12,043 bases of DNA, from NCBI GenBank assembly GCA_031285645.1, contig JAITVU010000003.1:1-12043 (forward strand), read 5' to 3'. Numbering within the stretch: position 1 is the first letter of the stretch; each line of letters opens with the position of its first letter. This stretch comes from Oscillospiraceae bacterium. GTDB taxonomy: Bacteria; Bacillota; Clostridia; Oscillospirales; Ruminococcaceae. The notes under the pieces are model-generated. The model searched no databases. It was not told where the DNA came from and worked only from the letters and a program-made list of their open reading frames with translations. A program made the translations under genes and the position numbers. Of the stretch, positions 6,779-12,043 are shown one piece after another.

Positions 6779-7053
6779 TATAGTCATATAGGTTTAAAAC
6801 TGGTACAGTTTTAAACCACAGCGCGCTTTGCTCGCTGCCACGCCTTGCGTGGATATGACGTATGCAGCAGGTATTGGCAAACCACTTAAAAAAGCCTGCG
6901 AGACAGAGCGAGTGCATTCTATGTAGAATGCGCTTACGAGTGATCGTTGAGCAACAGCTTTTTAGTGGTTTGGCTATATAGGCCGCTTCGCGGCGCGCGG
7001 CGTTTGCCGCGTATTTAAAAATTGCGTAGCATTTTTAAACCTATACAGCTATA
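6779..7053. mobile_element. MITE-like or structured-RNA-like element with terminal inverted repeats
   Basis: About 275 bases with no gene, bounded by 21-bp imperfect inverted repeats (6779-6799 and 7033-7053; 18 of 21 match, sharing TATAG and TATAGGTTTAAAA). Both ends can be read as flanked by TA, as in IS630/mariner-derived MITEs. Each end also folds on itself: GGTTTAAAACTG-gta-CAGTTTTAAACC (6791-6817), and TTTAAAAATTGC-gta-GCATTTTTAAA with one bulge (7014-7039). Inside are CCACGC-ctt-GCGTGG (6838-6852), a long stem CAAACCACT/AGTGGTTTG (6878-6886 and 6964-6972) extended by A-tract/GCTTTTT pairing, the enclosed hairpin GCATTCTA-tg-TAGAATGC (6914-6931), GCCGC-ttc-GCGGC (6982-6994) and CGCGGC-gttt-GCCGCG (6996-7011). 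It encodes no transposase. It may be a non-autonomous insertion, a repeat or a noncoding RNA; the sequence alone does not decide. Confidence 0.55.
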
Positions 7054-7083
7054 AAACACAAACCGCGCGCCTAATATGCGGAT

Positions 7084-7123
7084 AAAAAAGGCATTGCTCT
7101 GTTACGGGCAATCCCTCTTTTTT
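7084..7123 (-). terminator. Intrinsic terminator of the XRE regulator gene
   Basis: On the minus strand an interrupted stem (GGGATTGC pairing with GCAATGCC, one unpaired base per side) is followed by TTTTTT at 7089-7084. A six-T run also ends the plus-strand side (7118-7123), so it could work in both directions. It separates the XRE gene from the element at 6779-7053. Confidence 0.65.
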
Positions 7124-7158
7124 AGAAGTTGTTATGTTCTCTCGGGATGTGAGAAGCA

Positions 7159-7404
7159 TCAATCCCGGCCCATCAGCCAATCCACCGACACATCAAGGAT
7201 GTCGGCTAAGGCATTCAGCTCTATATCCGTGACAGGCCGCTTCTGCCCCTCCAAAAGCGACAAAGCAGGGATGCTCATCTGAACACCCGCCGTTTGCAGT
7301 TTTGCCAAGAGGTCCACTTGCTTCATACCCCGTTTAGCCCTCGCCTCCGTCACCCTTGCGCCAACTATATTGCGGTTGCCCAACGGCAGTTTTCGTTTTT
7401 TCAT
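7159..7404 (-). CDS. Small XRE-family (Cro/C1-type) helix-turn-helix regulator
   Basis: An 81-residue protein that is almost entirely one Cro/C1-type DNA-binding domain. The first helix spans about VGARVTEARAKRGM (14-27), the recognition region MKQVDLLAKLQTAGVQMSIP lies near 27-46, and it ends with a helix typical of the family, LADILDVSVDWLMG (66-79). There is no sensor domain, membrane span or recognisable toxin or phage partner beside it. The codon before the ATG is a stop, so the start is at or after 7404. The ribosome binding site is poor, with only a GGTG about 8 bases upstream. It lies 42 bases downstream of oxidoreductase copy 2 on the same strand and could be co-transcribed. A TATAGT in the gap (7420-7425) with no good -35 could be its own -10. 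It is followed by a terminator. The target is unknown. Confidence 0.8.
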   Translation of the reverse strand: MKKRKLPLGNRNIVGARVTEARAKRGMKQVDLLAKLQTAGVQMSIPALSLLEGQKRPVTDIELNALADILDVSVDWLMGRD

Positions 7405-7446
7405 CTATAGGCACCGATTTCAGACTATATTTTACCTGTTGATCAG

Positions 7447-8529
7447 TTACTTAAGCATAACCTGGCGGCCGCCCTGCTCGGCGGACTCAAACATGCCGTC
7501 GACAATCTTCATGATTGAAACCGCGCGCTTACCGTTGGAAATGGTCTGCTCTCCTGTTTTAATGCAGTCGAGGAAATGGCCGATGGCGTCCGTGTGGGAC
7601 CATTTGCGATTCGTGAAGTCGAGCTCGCTCTCCGTCAGCACGCCGTGCTGCACTTCTTCATAAAGCGTAAGCCCGCCCTCCTTCTGATCCCAGTATATCC
7701 TCTTATGGTCAATCAGCATACCCGCTTTATCGCCGTAAAGCTTGACATTGTACATTTTCTCCGCATTACAGGCGCGAAAAGCCTCCACCATAATGGTGCA
7801 GCCCCCTTCAAGGCTCACCATGGCCAGAACCGCATCCTCGGTTTCCTTGGGTTCGCCCGACCATTGCCCGGATTCAACGGCGTCCATGGGATAGCCGTAG
7901 CGCAGGGGTTTATAGTTGGCGAACATATTATATGTAACGCAGGTAACGGCGAGCGGTCTTGGCTCGCCGAGCAGGTAAAGGGACCCGTCGAGGTTGTGGG
8001 TAACCCCTTCCATAATAGCGAATCCCCTTGTATACTTTTTCTTCGTCATCCAGCCGTTTGGAATATCGCGGCGCTGGGCGCGATTAACTTTGACGACATA
8101 CACGTTGCCAAGCCTGCCGCTGTCCACAATATCCTTGGCGATTTTATACTGGGGATGGTAGATGGAGTTGGAGCCGACCAGCAACGTGCGCTTTGTCTCC
8201 TGCGCGGTGTTGTAGATATTGAAGATGCCGGCCTCGTCGAGCGCCGGGGGTTTTTCCAGGTAGACATGCTTGCCGGCCCTGAGGGCGTCCACCGCCACCT
8301 GCTCGTGCAGGAAGGTCGGCACGCAAACGGAGACGGCGTCGATATCGTCGCGCGCAAGCAAGACATTGTAATCCTCGTAAAAATCCGGGACGCTTAATTG
8401 TCGCGCAAATTTTTCGGCTCTTCCGGGCGCGTTGTCGGCGAGCGCCACAACCGAATGGCCAAGCTCCCTGTACGCCGGAATATGATTGCCAACCGCGATA
8501 ACGCCAACCCCGATGATGCCAATATTCAT
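7447..8529 (-). CDS. Gfo/Idh/MocA family NAD(P)-dependent oxidoreductase (copy 2)
   Basis: A 360-residue cytoplasmic dehydrogenase of the Gfo/Idh/MocA family. The Rossmann nucleotide-binding motif is I-G-I-I-G-V-G-V-I-A (residues 3-12), and the canonical E92-K93-P94 is intact in GKHVYLEKPPAL. The C-terminal domain includes GVTHNLDGSLYLLGEPRP (about 182-199), with a histidine in the position usual for the catalytic site of this family, and ends in the common KIVDGMFESAEQGGRQV. The start at 8529 has AAAGGGG 7 bases before it; an earlier TTG at 8550 would place that site inside the coding region. It probably has its own promoter at 8585-8593 and may run on into the XRE gene. It is only distantly similar to copy 1, so the two are unlikely to be a recent duplication. 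The sugar or polyol substrate is not identifiable. Confidence 0.9.
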   Translation of the reverse strand: MNIGIIGVGVIAVGNHIPAYRELGHSVVALADNAPGRAEKFARQLSVPDFYEDYNVLLARDDIDAVSVCVPTFLHEQVAVDALRAGKHVYLEKPPALDEAGIFNIYNTAQETKRTLLVGSNSIYHPQYKIAKDIVDSGRLGNVYVVKVNRAQRRDIPNGWMTKKKYTRGFAIMEGVTHNLDGSLYLLGEPRPLAVTCVTYNMFANYKPLRYGYPMDAVESGQWSGEPKETEDAVLAMVSLEGGCTIMVEAFRACNAEKMYNVKLYGDKAGMLIDHKRIYWDQKEGGLTLYEEVQHGVLTESELDFTNRKWSHTDAIGHFLDCIKTGEQTISNGKRAVSIMKIVDGMFESAEQGGRQVMLK

Positions 8530-8584
8530 GATATATCCCCTTTCAGACAAAATACTGCCGCAGCTATTATTCAGGTTTTATACC

Positions 8585-8593
8585 ATTATATCA
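8585..8593 (-). promoter_or_regulatory. Putative extended -10 promoter of oxidoreductase copy 2
   Basis: The minus strand carries TGATATAAT, a perfect TATAAT with the extended TG, but no recognisable -35. Transcription would start near 8578, about 50 bases before the ATG at 8529. Confidence 0.5.
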
Positions 8594-8748
8594 CAGTCCG
8601 GTCATCCGCGCAGCATCCCGCGGCATTTGCGTGTGAGAAACACACCGTATTTCTCACCGCCACCGCGGGCGGAAAGGCGCGCCGCACCAATGCCGAAGCC
8701 TGGCGGCAACCTAATACATCAGGCCCAAGAGCCTATATAAAACACATA
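8594..8748. other. Intergenic stretch with no clear feature
   Basis: Between the promoter of oxidoreductase copy 2 and the hairpin repeats at 8749 I see no credible gene. A plus-strand frame runs through it, but it starts inside the opposite-strand oxidoreductase and has no ribosome binding site. Short GC-rich patches are present with no strong palindrome. Confidence 0.4.
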
Positions 8749-8864
8749 ATGAACCTCCGGGGCAGAGACCCCGGGGTATCAAGCCGACGATACCGGGCTG
8801 CGGCCCAAAAAGGGCTTATATGGTACCGCTGCAAGCAGCGGGGTATCAAACCTTTTTGGTTCAT
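8749..8864. repeat. Tandem stem-loop repeats with GGGGTATCAA tails inside short inverted ends
   Basis: The module is bracketed by ATGAACC (8749-8755) and GGTTCAT (8858-8864). It contains two stem-loops each followed by the same tail. The first is CCGGGG-cagaga-CCCCGG (8757-8774) with tail GGTATCAAGCC; the second is CCGCTGC-aa-GCAGCGG (8826-8841) with tail GGTATCAAACC. Between them GGTATC (8775-8780) can pair with GATACC (8789-8794), and GGGC-tgcg-GCCC (8795-8806) follows. A third related copy, stem CGGGGC-tt-GCCCCG with tail ATGTATCAAGG, lies at 3981-4004. This looks like a small dispersed intergenic palindrome family; any function is unknown. Confidence 0.65.
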
Positions 8865-8899
8865 AATGAAATGACAAAACAAATCGCAACCAGCCCCGG

Positions 8900-8940
8900 A
8901 CGGCAAAAACACCTGATTTTGAATCAGGTGTTTTTGCCGT
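8900..8940. terminator. 19-bp perfect hairpin acting as terminator of nfo
   Basis: An exact 19-bp stem (8900-8918 with 8922-8940) closes a three-base loop. Its core reads A5-CACCTGATT on one arm and AATCAGGTG-T5 on the other, so each strand sees an A-tract, a stem and a U-tract, as in bidirectional intrinsic terminators. The nfo stop codon (8926-8924) and its last few codons lie within the stem. Confidence 0.85.
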
Positions 8941-9763
8941 AAGCATCTTTAAGCATCGCTATTTCCGCGGCATGTCCATTTAAGTCAGTCGGCGTTTCCA
9001 GAATAAACGGGAGCCCGCGCAGTTTGGGATGACAGATGATCCGCACGACGGCGTCCAGGCCCATCACGCCCCGCCCTATTTCGGCGTGCCGGTCTTTGCG
9101 GCTGCCAAGGGCGTTTAAGCTGTCGTTGACATGGACCGCGCGCAGATACTGAAGGCCTATCGTACGATCAAAGCTGTCCAGTACACCGTCCAGATCTTTC
9201 ACCATGTCATGGCCGCCGTCCCAAAGATGGCACAAGTCGAAACAAATGCCGATTTTATCTTGCTGGCGAACTTGGGTCATGATGGCATAAAGATCACCGA
9301 ACGACGCGCCGATTTCGCTCCCTTTGCCCGACATGGTCTCAAGCAATACGATCGTCTTCTGCTCCGGCGCAATCACACGATTGAGCATATCGGCGATCAT
9401 CGCGGTACAAGCGCCCATCTCTTGACCCATGCGGCTCCCGGGGTGAAAATTATAATAATTACCGGGCAAATCCTCCATGCGTTCAAGGTCATCGGCTATC
9501 ATGGATTCCGCCAGTCTCCTGACATGGTCCTGTGTCGAGCAGGCGTTCATTGTATAGGGCGCGTGGACAACGATCGGGGCAAATCCGTTTTCGGCCGTCA
9601 AACGCCTCAGAGCGTCCGTATCGGCGCCATCGGCGGGTTTGGCCCTGGCCCCGCGCGGATTGCGCAGAAAAATCTGGAATGTGTTCGCGCCTATTTGCAA
9701 AGCGTCTTTCCCTGCCTGCTCCAAACCCTTTGAAACGGACAGATGCGCGCCTATATTAAGCAT
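8924..9763 (-). CDS. nfo: Endonuclease IV (AP endonuclease)
   Basis: A 279-residue endonuclease IV, the usual family length. The enzyme cleaves the DNA backbone 5' to abasic sites and removes blocked 3' ends in base excision repair, using a trinuclear zinc centre in a TIM barrel. All nine metal ligands can be placed: H67 (VVHAPYT), H107 (NFHPGS), E142 (LLETMSG), D176 and H179 (CFDLCH), H211 (VHVNDS), D224 and H226 (DRH), and E256 (FILETP). The signature LLETMSGKGSEIG is clear. The ATG at 9763 has AAAGGA 9 bases upstream and a good promoter at 9800-9828. The gene is monocistronic, and its end overlaps a strong terminator hairpin. Housekeeping DNA repair is the expected role; nothing links it to the neighbouring sugar genes. 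Confidence 0.96.
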   Translation of the reverse strand: MLNIGAHLSVSKGLEQAGKDALQIGANTFQIFLRNPRGARAKPADGADTDALRRLTAENGFAPIVVHAPYTMNACSTQDHVRRLAESMIADDLERMEDLPGNYYNFHPGSRMGQEMGACTAMIADMLNRVIAPEQKTIVLLETMSGKGSEIGASFGDLYAIMTQVRQQDKIGICFDLCHLWDGGHDMVKDLDGVLDSFDRTIGLQYLRAVHVNDSLNALGSRKDRHAEIGRGVMGLDAVVRIICHPKLRGLPFILETPTDLNGHAAEIAMLKDAYGKNT

Positions 9764-9799
9764 GGGTCACAGTCCTTTCAAAAGCAATAATATATTAAC

Positions 9800-9828
9800 A
9801 GTGTATCACGATTACGGCACCCATGCAA
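9800..9828 (-). promoter_or_regulatory. Putative nfo promoter
   Basis: The minus strand has TTGCAT (9828-9823) and TACACT (9805-9800) with a 17-base spacer. A TG one base before the -10 (TGATACACT) makes it an extended -10. The start would fall near 9793, giving a leader of about 30 bases. Confidence 0.55.
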
Positions 9829-9997
9829 ATAAATCCTACTCAACTCTCCTTTCGACCCGGCTAGATGTTTATGGATTTAAAACCAAAGGACGCGCCGACT
9901 GTTTCCCGCGCATTTCTTATCCGCATTTTCAGCCTGACATTTGATTTAGCACTCGAGCGCTTTAACGTGATCGTTTACTCTATTCAATAATAACAGC

Positions 9998-10026
9998 TTG
10001 TTTTTATAACACAAAAAACATAATAT
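9998..10026 (+). promoter_or_regulatory. Possible upstream (second) promoter of the LacI-type gene
   Basis: TTGTTT (9998-10003) and TAATAT (10021-10026) are separated by 17 bases in AT-rich DNA. If used, it would give a leader of about 150 bases. Matches to consensus are common by chance in such AT-rich DNA, so this is a weak call. Confidence 0.3.
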
Positions 10027-10082
10027 ACTGATTAAATGTAATATTTATATAAATGTTGTCTTAAATTATGTACTGTTTTTTT

Positions 10083-10098
10083 AAGTAAACCTTTACTT
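10083..10098. promoter_or_regulatory. Candidate operator palindrome for LacI-type autoregulation
   Basis: AAGTAAA-cc-TTTACTT is a perfect 16-base palindrome ending 6 bases before the -35 of the promoter at 10104-10132. Its position and size suit a dimeric regulator, possibly the downstream LacI-family protein itself. The centre is CC rather than the CG usual for LacI operators. Confidence 0.4.
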
Positions 10099-10103
10099 TA
10101 TTA

Positions 10104-10132
10104 TTGACTATACACACTGTTTGGTTTATGAT
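10104..10132 (+). promoter_or_regulatory. Promoter of the LacI-type regulator gene
   Basis: TTGACT (10104-10109) and TATGAT (10127-10132) have an ideal 17-base spacer; each matches 5 of 6 consensus bases. Transcription would begin near 10139, about 45 bases before the ATG at 10186. Confidence 0.7.
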
Positions 10133-10185
10133 AATAACAGATTCAAATATATGCTCAGTTAAAATCCGTGCTGAAAGGAACGACT

Positions 10186-11241
10186 ATGCCGGCTACAATG
10201 AAGGATGTCGCGCTGCGGCTTGGCGTAACGACAACAACAGTACACCGGGCTCTTCACAATAAAGAGGGCGTAAGCGATGAAACGCGTCTGAGAATACGGC
10301 GTACAGCAGCTGAAATGGGATACCGGCAGAATTATATGGCGGCGGCCCTGAAACGCAAAGACCTGCGCATAGCGGTGGCAATCCCCGATGCCGCGGGCGA
10401 TAACAGTTACTATTACGGCAACCTCTGGGCAGGCGTGCGGCGCTTCCTTGGTGAAACCACCGGGCCGGACCTGATCCCGCTTGAATACAGTTATCCCTTG
10501 CAGCTGGCCGCTCACGGCCATGTACTTAAAGAGATTTATCAAACACATACAGACAGGCTGGACGGCGTACTCACAATGGCCATGCAAGGGGACGCCACCT
10601 CATTCTTTTTAGATAAATTCGCCGAAAAAAATATTCCCGTTGTCTTAATCGGAAACGATATTTACAGGGAAAAACGCCTGTGCTGCGTGAAGACGGACGA
10701 CGAAATGGCGGGCTGTCTGGCCGCTGAACTGATGACCGCGTTTTCAGACAATGATGCGGCAAAAAACATTATGGTCCTCGGTCATTTTGGCCAATTGGGC
10801 ATGCAGGATCAGTTGATCAATATATCAAACTTCGAAACCCAGATCAGCCGCACAGCGCCGCGTACATCCATCACACGTCTGCACAGCGATCCCGCTTTCA
10901 GCGATATACGCGGTGAACTGGGTACGATTCTCGGGCAAAAAGATTTCCATGCCATTTATTCAAGCAGCGCCCGTTACACCATTTATATGACCGATGTGGT
11001 TAAAGCGCTGGGCCTGGCGCATAAAATACGACTGATCGGGAGCGATTCCTTTCCCGAAAGCCTGCAGTTATTGCAGGAGGGCGTGCTGACCGCGATTGTC
11101 GATAAAAAAATAGCCAACCTCAGTTATATCGGGATGAAGACTCTGTTTGATTACATAGTAAAAGGGGCATATCCGCCCGGCACAGTCGTACAGGTTAATC
11201 CGGAAGTTGTCCTGAGAAGCAACGTGCGCCGAAAGCAATGA
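10186..11241 (+). CDS. LacI-family transcriptional regulator
   Basis: A 351-residue repressor-type protein with an N-terminal helix-turn-helix, MKDVALRLGVTTTTVHRALH (residues 5-24). The usual VSDETRLRIRRTAAEMGYR follows, then a hinge-helix region (NYMAAALKRK, about 50-59) and a periplasmic-binding-protein-like ligand domain from about residue 61 (LRIAVAIPDA) to the end, with LDGVLTMAMQG and IRLIGSDSFPESLQLL as typical segments. Such proteins bind a sugar or related metabolite and repress or activate catabolic genes. AAAGGA lies 6 bases before the ATG at 10186; a GTG at 10168 would place that site inside the coding region. A palindrome beside the -35 suggests autoregulation. The next gene downstream, after 344 bases, is a two-component response regulator, and no sugar-use gene is in view to name the effector. 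Confidence 0.92.
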   Translation: MPATMKDVALRLGVTTTTVHRALHNKEGVSDETRLRIRRTAAEMGYRQNYMAAALKRKDLRIAVAIPDAAGDNSYYYGNLWAGVRRFLGETTGPDLIPLEYSYPLQLAAHGHVLKEIYQTHTDRLDGVLTMAMQGDATSFFLDKFAEKNIPVVLIGNDIYREKRLCCVKTDDEMAGCLAAELMTAFSDNDAAKNIMVLGHFGQLGMQDQLINISNFETQISRTAPRTSITRLHSDPAFSDIRGELGTILGQKDFHAIYSSSARYTIYMTDVVKALGLAHKIRLIGSDSFPESLQLLQEGVLTAIVDKKIANLSYIGMKTLFDYIVKGAYPPGTVVQVNPEVVLRSNVRRKQ

Positions 11242-11585
11242 CCGAAAGCGCCGTTTGTGACCGCGCATAGATTTAGTGGCAATTTATGATCAATGGCTCA
11301 TTTCACGGTCCGTATCGTACTAAACGCCGCAAATCTCACTTGGCGGCTTGCCGCCAAGTCCATGCGCACACATGCGCGATGGCGCCGCGCTTTTAAAAGC
11401 GCGGCGGATTTGCGGCTCTGGGCACGCTCGTCTTCCACCGCTCTCAATCATATTTCAAATTGTGACCACATATGCTGTGACAGCAAAAGCGAAAAATAAC
11501 CGGAACATATTATATACTTTCTTTAATACGCTCTATTAACGAAGTCAGTAAGCCGCCGCGGGTTTTGAAGGGATGTGGGTATATT
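11242..11585 (+). other. Intergenic region before the response-regulator gene
   Basis: The left half holds a cloverleaf-like set of inverted repeats (11326-11416, listed separately). The right half has two direct TGTGAC repeats (11461-11466 and 11476-11481, period 15) and a perfect palindrome TTAATA-cgctc-TATTAA (11523-11539), either of which could bind a regulator of the downstream gene. TATACT near 11511 could be a -10, but no good -35 precedes it. I saw no obvious T-run terminator for the LacI-type gene. Confidence 0.4.
11326..11416. repeat. Cloverleaf-like nested inverted repeats
   Basis: An outer perfect 10-bp stem, GCCGCAAATC (11326-11335) with GATTTGCGGC (11407-11416), encloses two further perfect palindromes: ACTTGGCGGC-tt-GCCGCCAAGT (11338-11359), and a 22-base palindrome at 11384-11405 with arms GCCGCGCTTTT and AAAAGCGCGGC. 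Between them CATGCGC occurs twice, 3 bases apart (11361-11367 and 11371-11377). As RNA or cruciform DNA this makes a compact three-way junction. There is no coding signal, and I recognise no known RNA family. Confidence 0.75.
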
Positions 11586-12043
11586 ATGTATCGACTGATC
11601 ATCGCCGATGACGAGCAAAATACTCTGGACGGGATTTCCAATCTTTTTCCATGGAACGAAATTGGATTTCATGTGGCAGCCAAATTCTGTGACGGCGCGT
11701 CGATGCTTGACTATCTGCGTGAAAATCCGGTAGACGTTGTTCTGAGCGACATTGAAATGCCCGGCATGAGCGGCATCGAGCTGTGCCGCCAAATCCAGGG
11801 GGACAATCACGAGTGCCGCATGGTCCTTTTCAGCGGTTACCAGAACTACGATTATTTCCGCACCGCGCTGACGTACAAAGTGTTTGACTACATACTGAAG
11901 CCTGTACGATTCGAGGATTTGAAAAACTGTTTTTTAAGACTGCGGGATGAATTGGACACTGAGCATCATGTGACCGGGACCGTCGTCAAAGGATACTACG
12001 AACAGGTGGTTGACCTTGTGGACCAATACATCCTGGCCAATTA
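11586..12043 (+). CDS. YesN/AraC-type response regulator, N-terminal part (cut by window end)
   Basis: The first 152 residues of a two-component response regulator; the frame is still open at the window edge. The receiver domain (about 1-120) has all key residues: acidic pair D8-D9 (LIIADDE), phospho-acceptor D55 in VVLSDIEMPG, switch serine S83 in LFSGY, and lysine K105 in YILKPV. FSGYQNYDYFRTAL is characteristic of the YesN group. After a linker, YYEQVVDLVDQYILAN (137-152) looks like the first helix of an AraC-type DNA-binding domain, so the whole protein was probably more than 240 residues. The ATG at 11586 is preceded by GAAGGGATGTGGG, a fair but loosely spaced ribosome binding site. YesN-type regulators usually pair with a YesM-type sensor kinase and control carbohydrate uptake; any kinase gene would lie outside this window. 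Confidence 0.9.
   Translation, partial: MYRLIIADDEQNTLDGISNLFPWNEIGFHVAAKFCDGASMLDYLRENPVDVVLSDIEMPGMSGIELCRQIQGDNHECRMVLFSGYQNYDYFRTALTYKVFDYILKPVRFEDLKNCFLRLRDELDTEHHVTGTVVKGYYEQVVDLVDQYILAN

Larger units (their letters stand above)
9829..10185. other. AT-rich divergent regulatory region between nfo and the LacI-type gene
   Basis: No gene is visible. The left part (9829-9940) shows nothing distinct. AGCACTCGAGCGCT (9948-9961) is a palindrome with one mismatched pair, centred on CG as in many LacI-type operators. It begins inside TTAGCACTC, which matches a CIRCE half-site, but the second CIRCE half is absent. From about 9985 the sequence turns strongly AT-rich and holds two candidate plus-strand promoters and a perfect short palindrome, listed separately. 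Confidence 0.5.

Noticed and set aside
6600..7080. CRISPR array
   Set aside because: The repeats are inverted and of differing sequence, with no regularly spaced identical direct repeats and no cas genes.
7576..8397. Plus-strand open frame of 273 codons opposite oxidoreductase copy 2
   Set aside because: It is the antisense of a gene with clear Rossmann and EKP motifs; no ribosome binding site or family resemblance.
8398..8874. Plus-strand frame running into the gap before nfo
   Set aside because: It starts inside the opposite gene and continues through hairpin repeats; no ribosome binding site and no protein-like pattern.
9131..9733. Plus-strand open frame of 200 codons opposite nfo
   Set aside because: The minus strand encodes endonuclease IV with all nine metal ligands; this frame is its shadow.
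9946..9967. CIRCE (HrcA) heat-shock operator
   Set aside because: TTAGCACTC matches one half-site, but the required GAGTGCTAA half is missing at the correct spacing.
11293..11499. Small plus-strand frame of 68 codons between LacI and response-regulator genes
   Set aside because: It spans the cloverleaf-like palindromes, lacks a ribosome binding site and has no recognisable pattern.

Overview
The window looks like a piece of chromosome from an anaerobic Firmicute of the Clostridia type. This is inferred from strong AGGAGG-like ribosome binding sites, sigma-A-type promoters with 17-bp spacers, a MATE exporter, a YesN-like response regulator, a GyrI-tailed AraC regulator, and mid-range G+C in genes beside AT-rich promoters. 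No phage, plasmid or CRISPR genes are visible, and I see no tRNA or rRNA.

Layout. Positions 1-1855 (minus strand) hold a three-gene ABC-2 export operon: an ATPase, a first permease, and the first 24 codons of a second permease cut by the window edge. Reading divergently from it is a small cytoplasmic DsbA/FrnE-like thiol protein (2053-2550). A Gfo/Idh/MocA oxidoreductase lies at 2620-3711 (minus), followed by about 510 bases of palindrome-rich DNA leading into a MATE exporter (4226-5605, plus). The exporter converges on an AraC-family regulator with a GyrI-like sensor tail (5695-6567, minus), and a strong two-way terminator separates them. Then come about 590 bases without a gene that are packed with inverted repeats, an orphan 81-aa XRE regulator (7159-7404, minus), a second Gfo/Idh/MocA oxidoreductase (7447-8529, minus), another palindromic gap, and endonuclease IV (8924-9763, minus). 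A divergent AT-rich promoter region leads to a LacI-family regulator (10186-11241, plus). After a gap with a cloverleaf-like fold, a response regulator begins at 11586 (plus) and runs off the window.

How the genes fit together. The ABC genes are translationally coupled and form one exporter. The AraC-GyrI gene may sense a drug or lipophilic cation handled by the neighbouring MATE pump, but this rests only on adjacency and domain type. The two oxidoreductases, the LacI regulator and the YesN-like regulator are typical of carbohydrate-using Clostridia, although no transport or hydrolase gene is in view to fix a substrate. Nfo is a housekeeping DNA-repair gene.

The genes themselves are ordinary. 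The less-explained material is in the gaps: a roughly 275-bp element at 6779-7053 with imperfect 21-bp terminal inverted repeats and several internal hairpins, a cloverleaf-like fold at 11326-11416, and small dispersed palindromes sharing a GCTTGC core or a GTATCAA tail. I found no gene set that amounts to a new defence or biosynthetic system.
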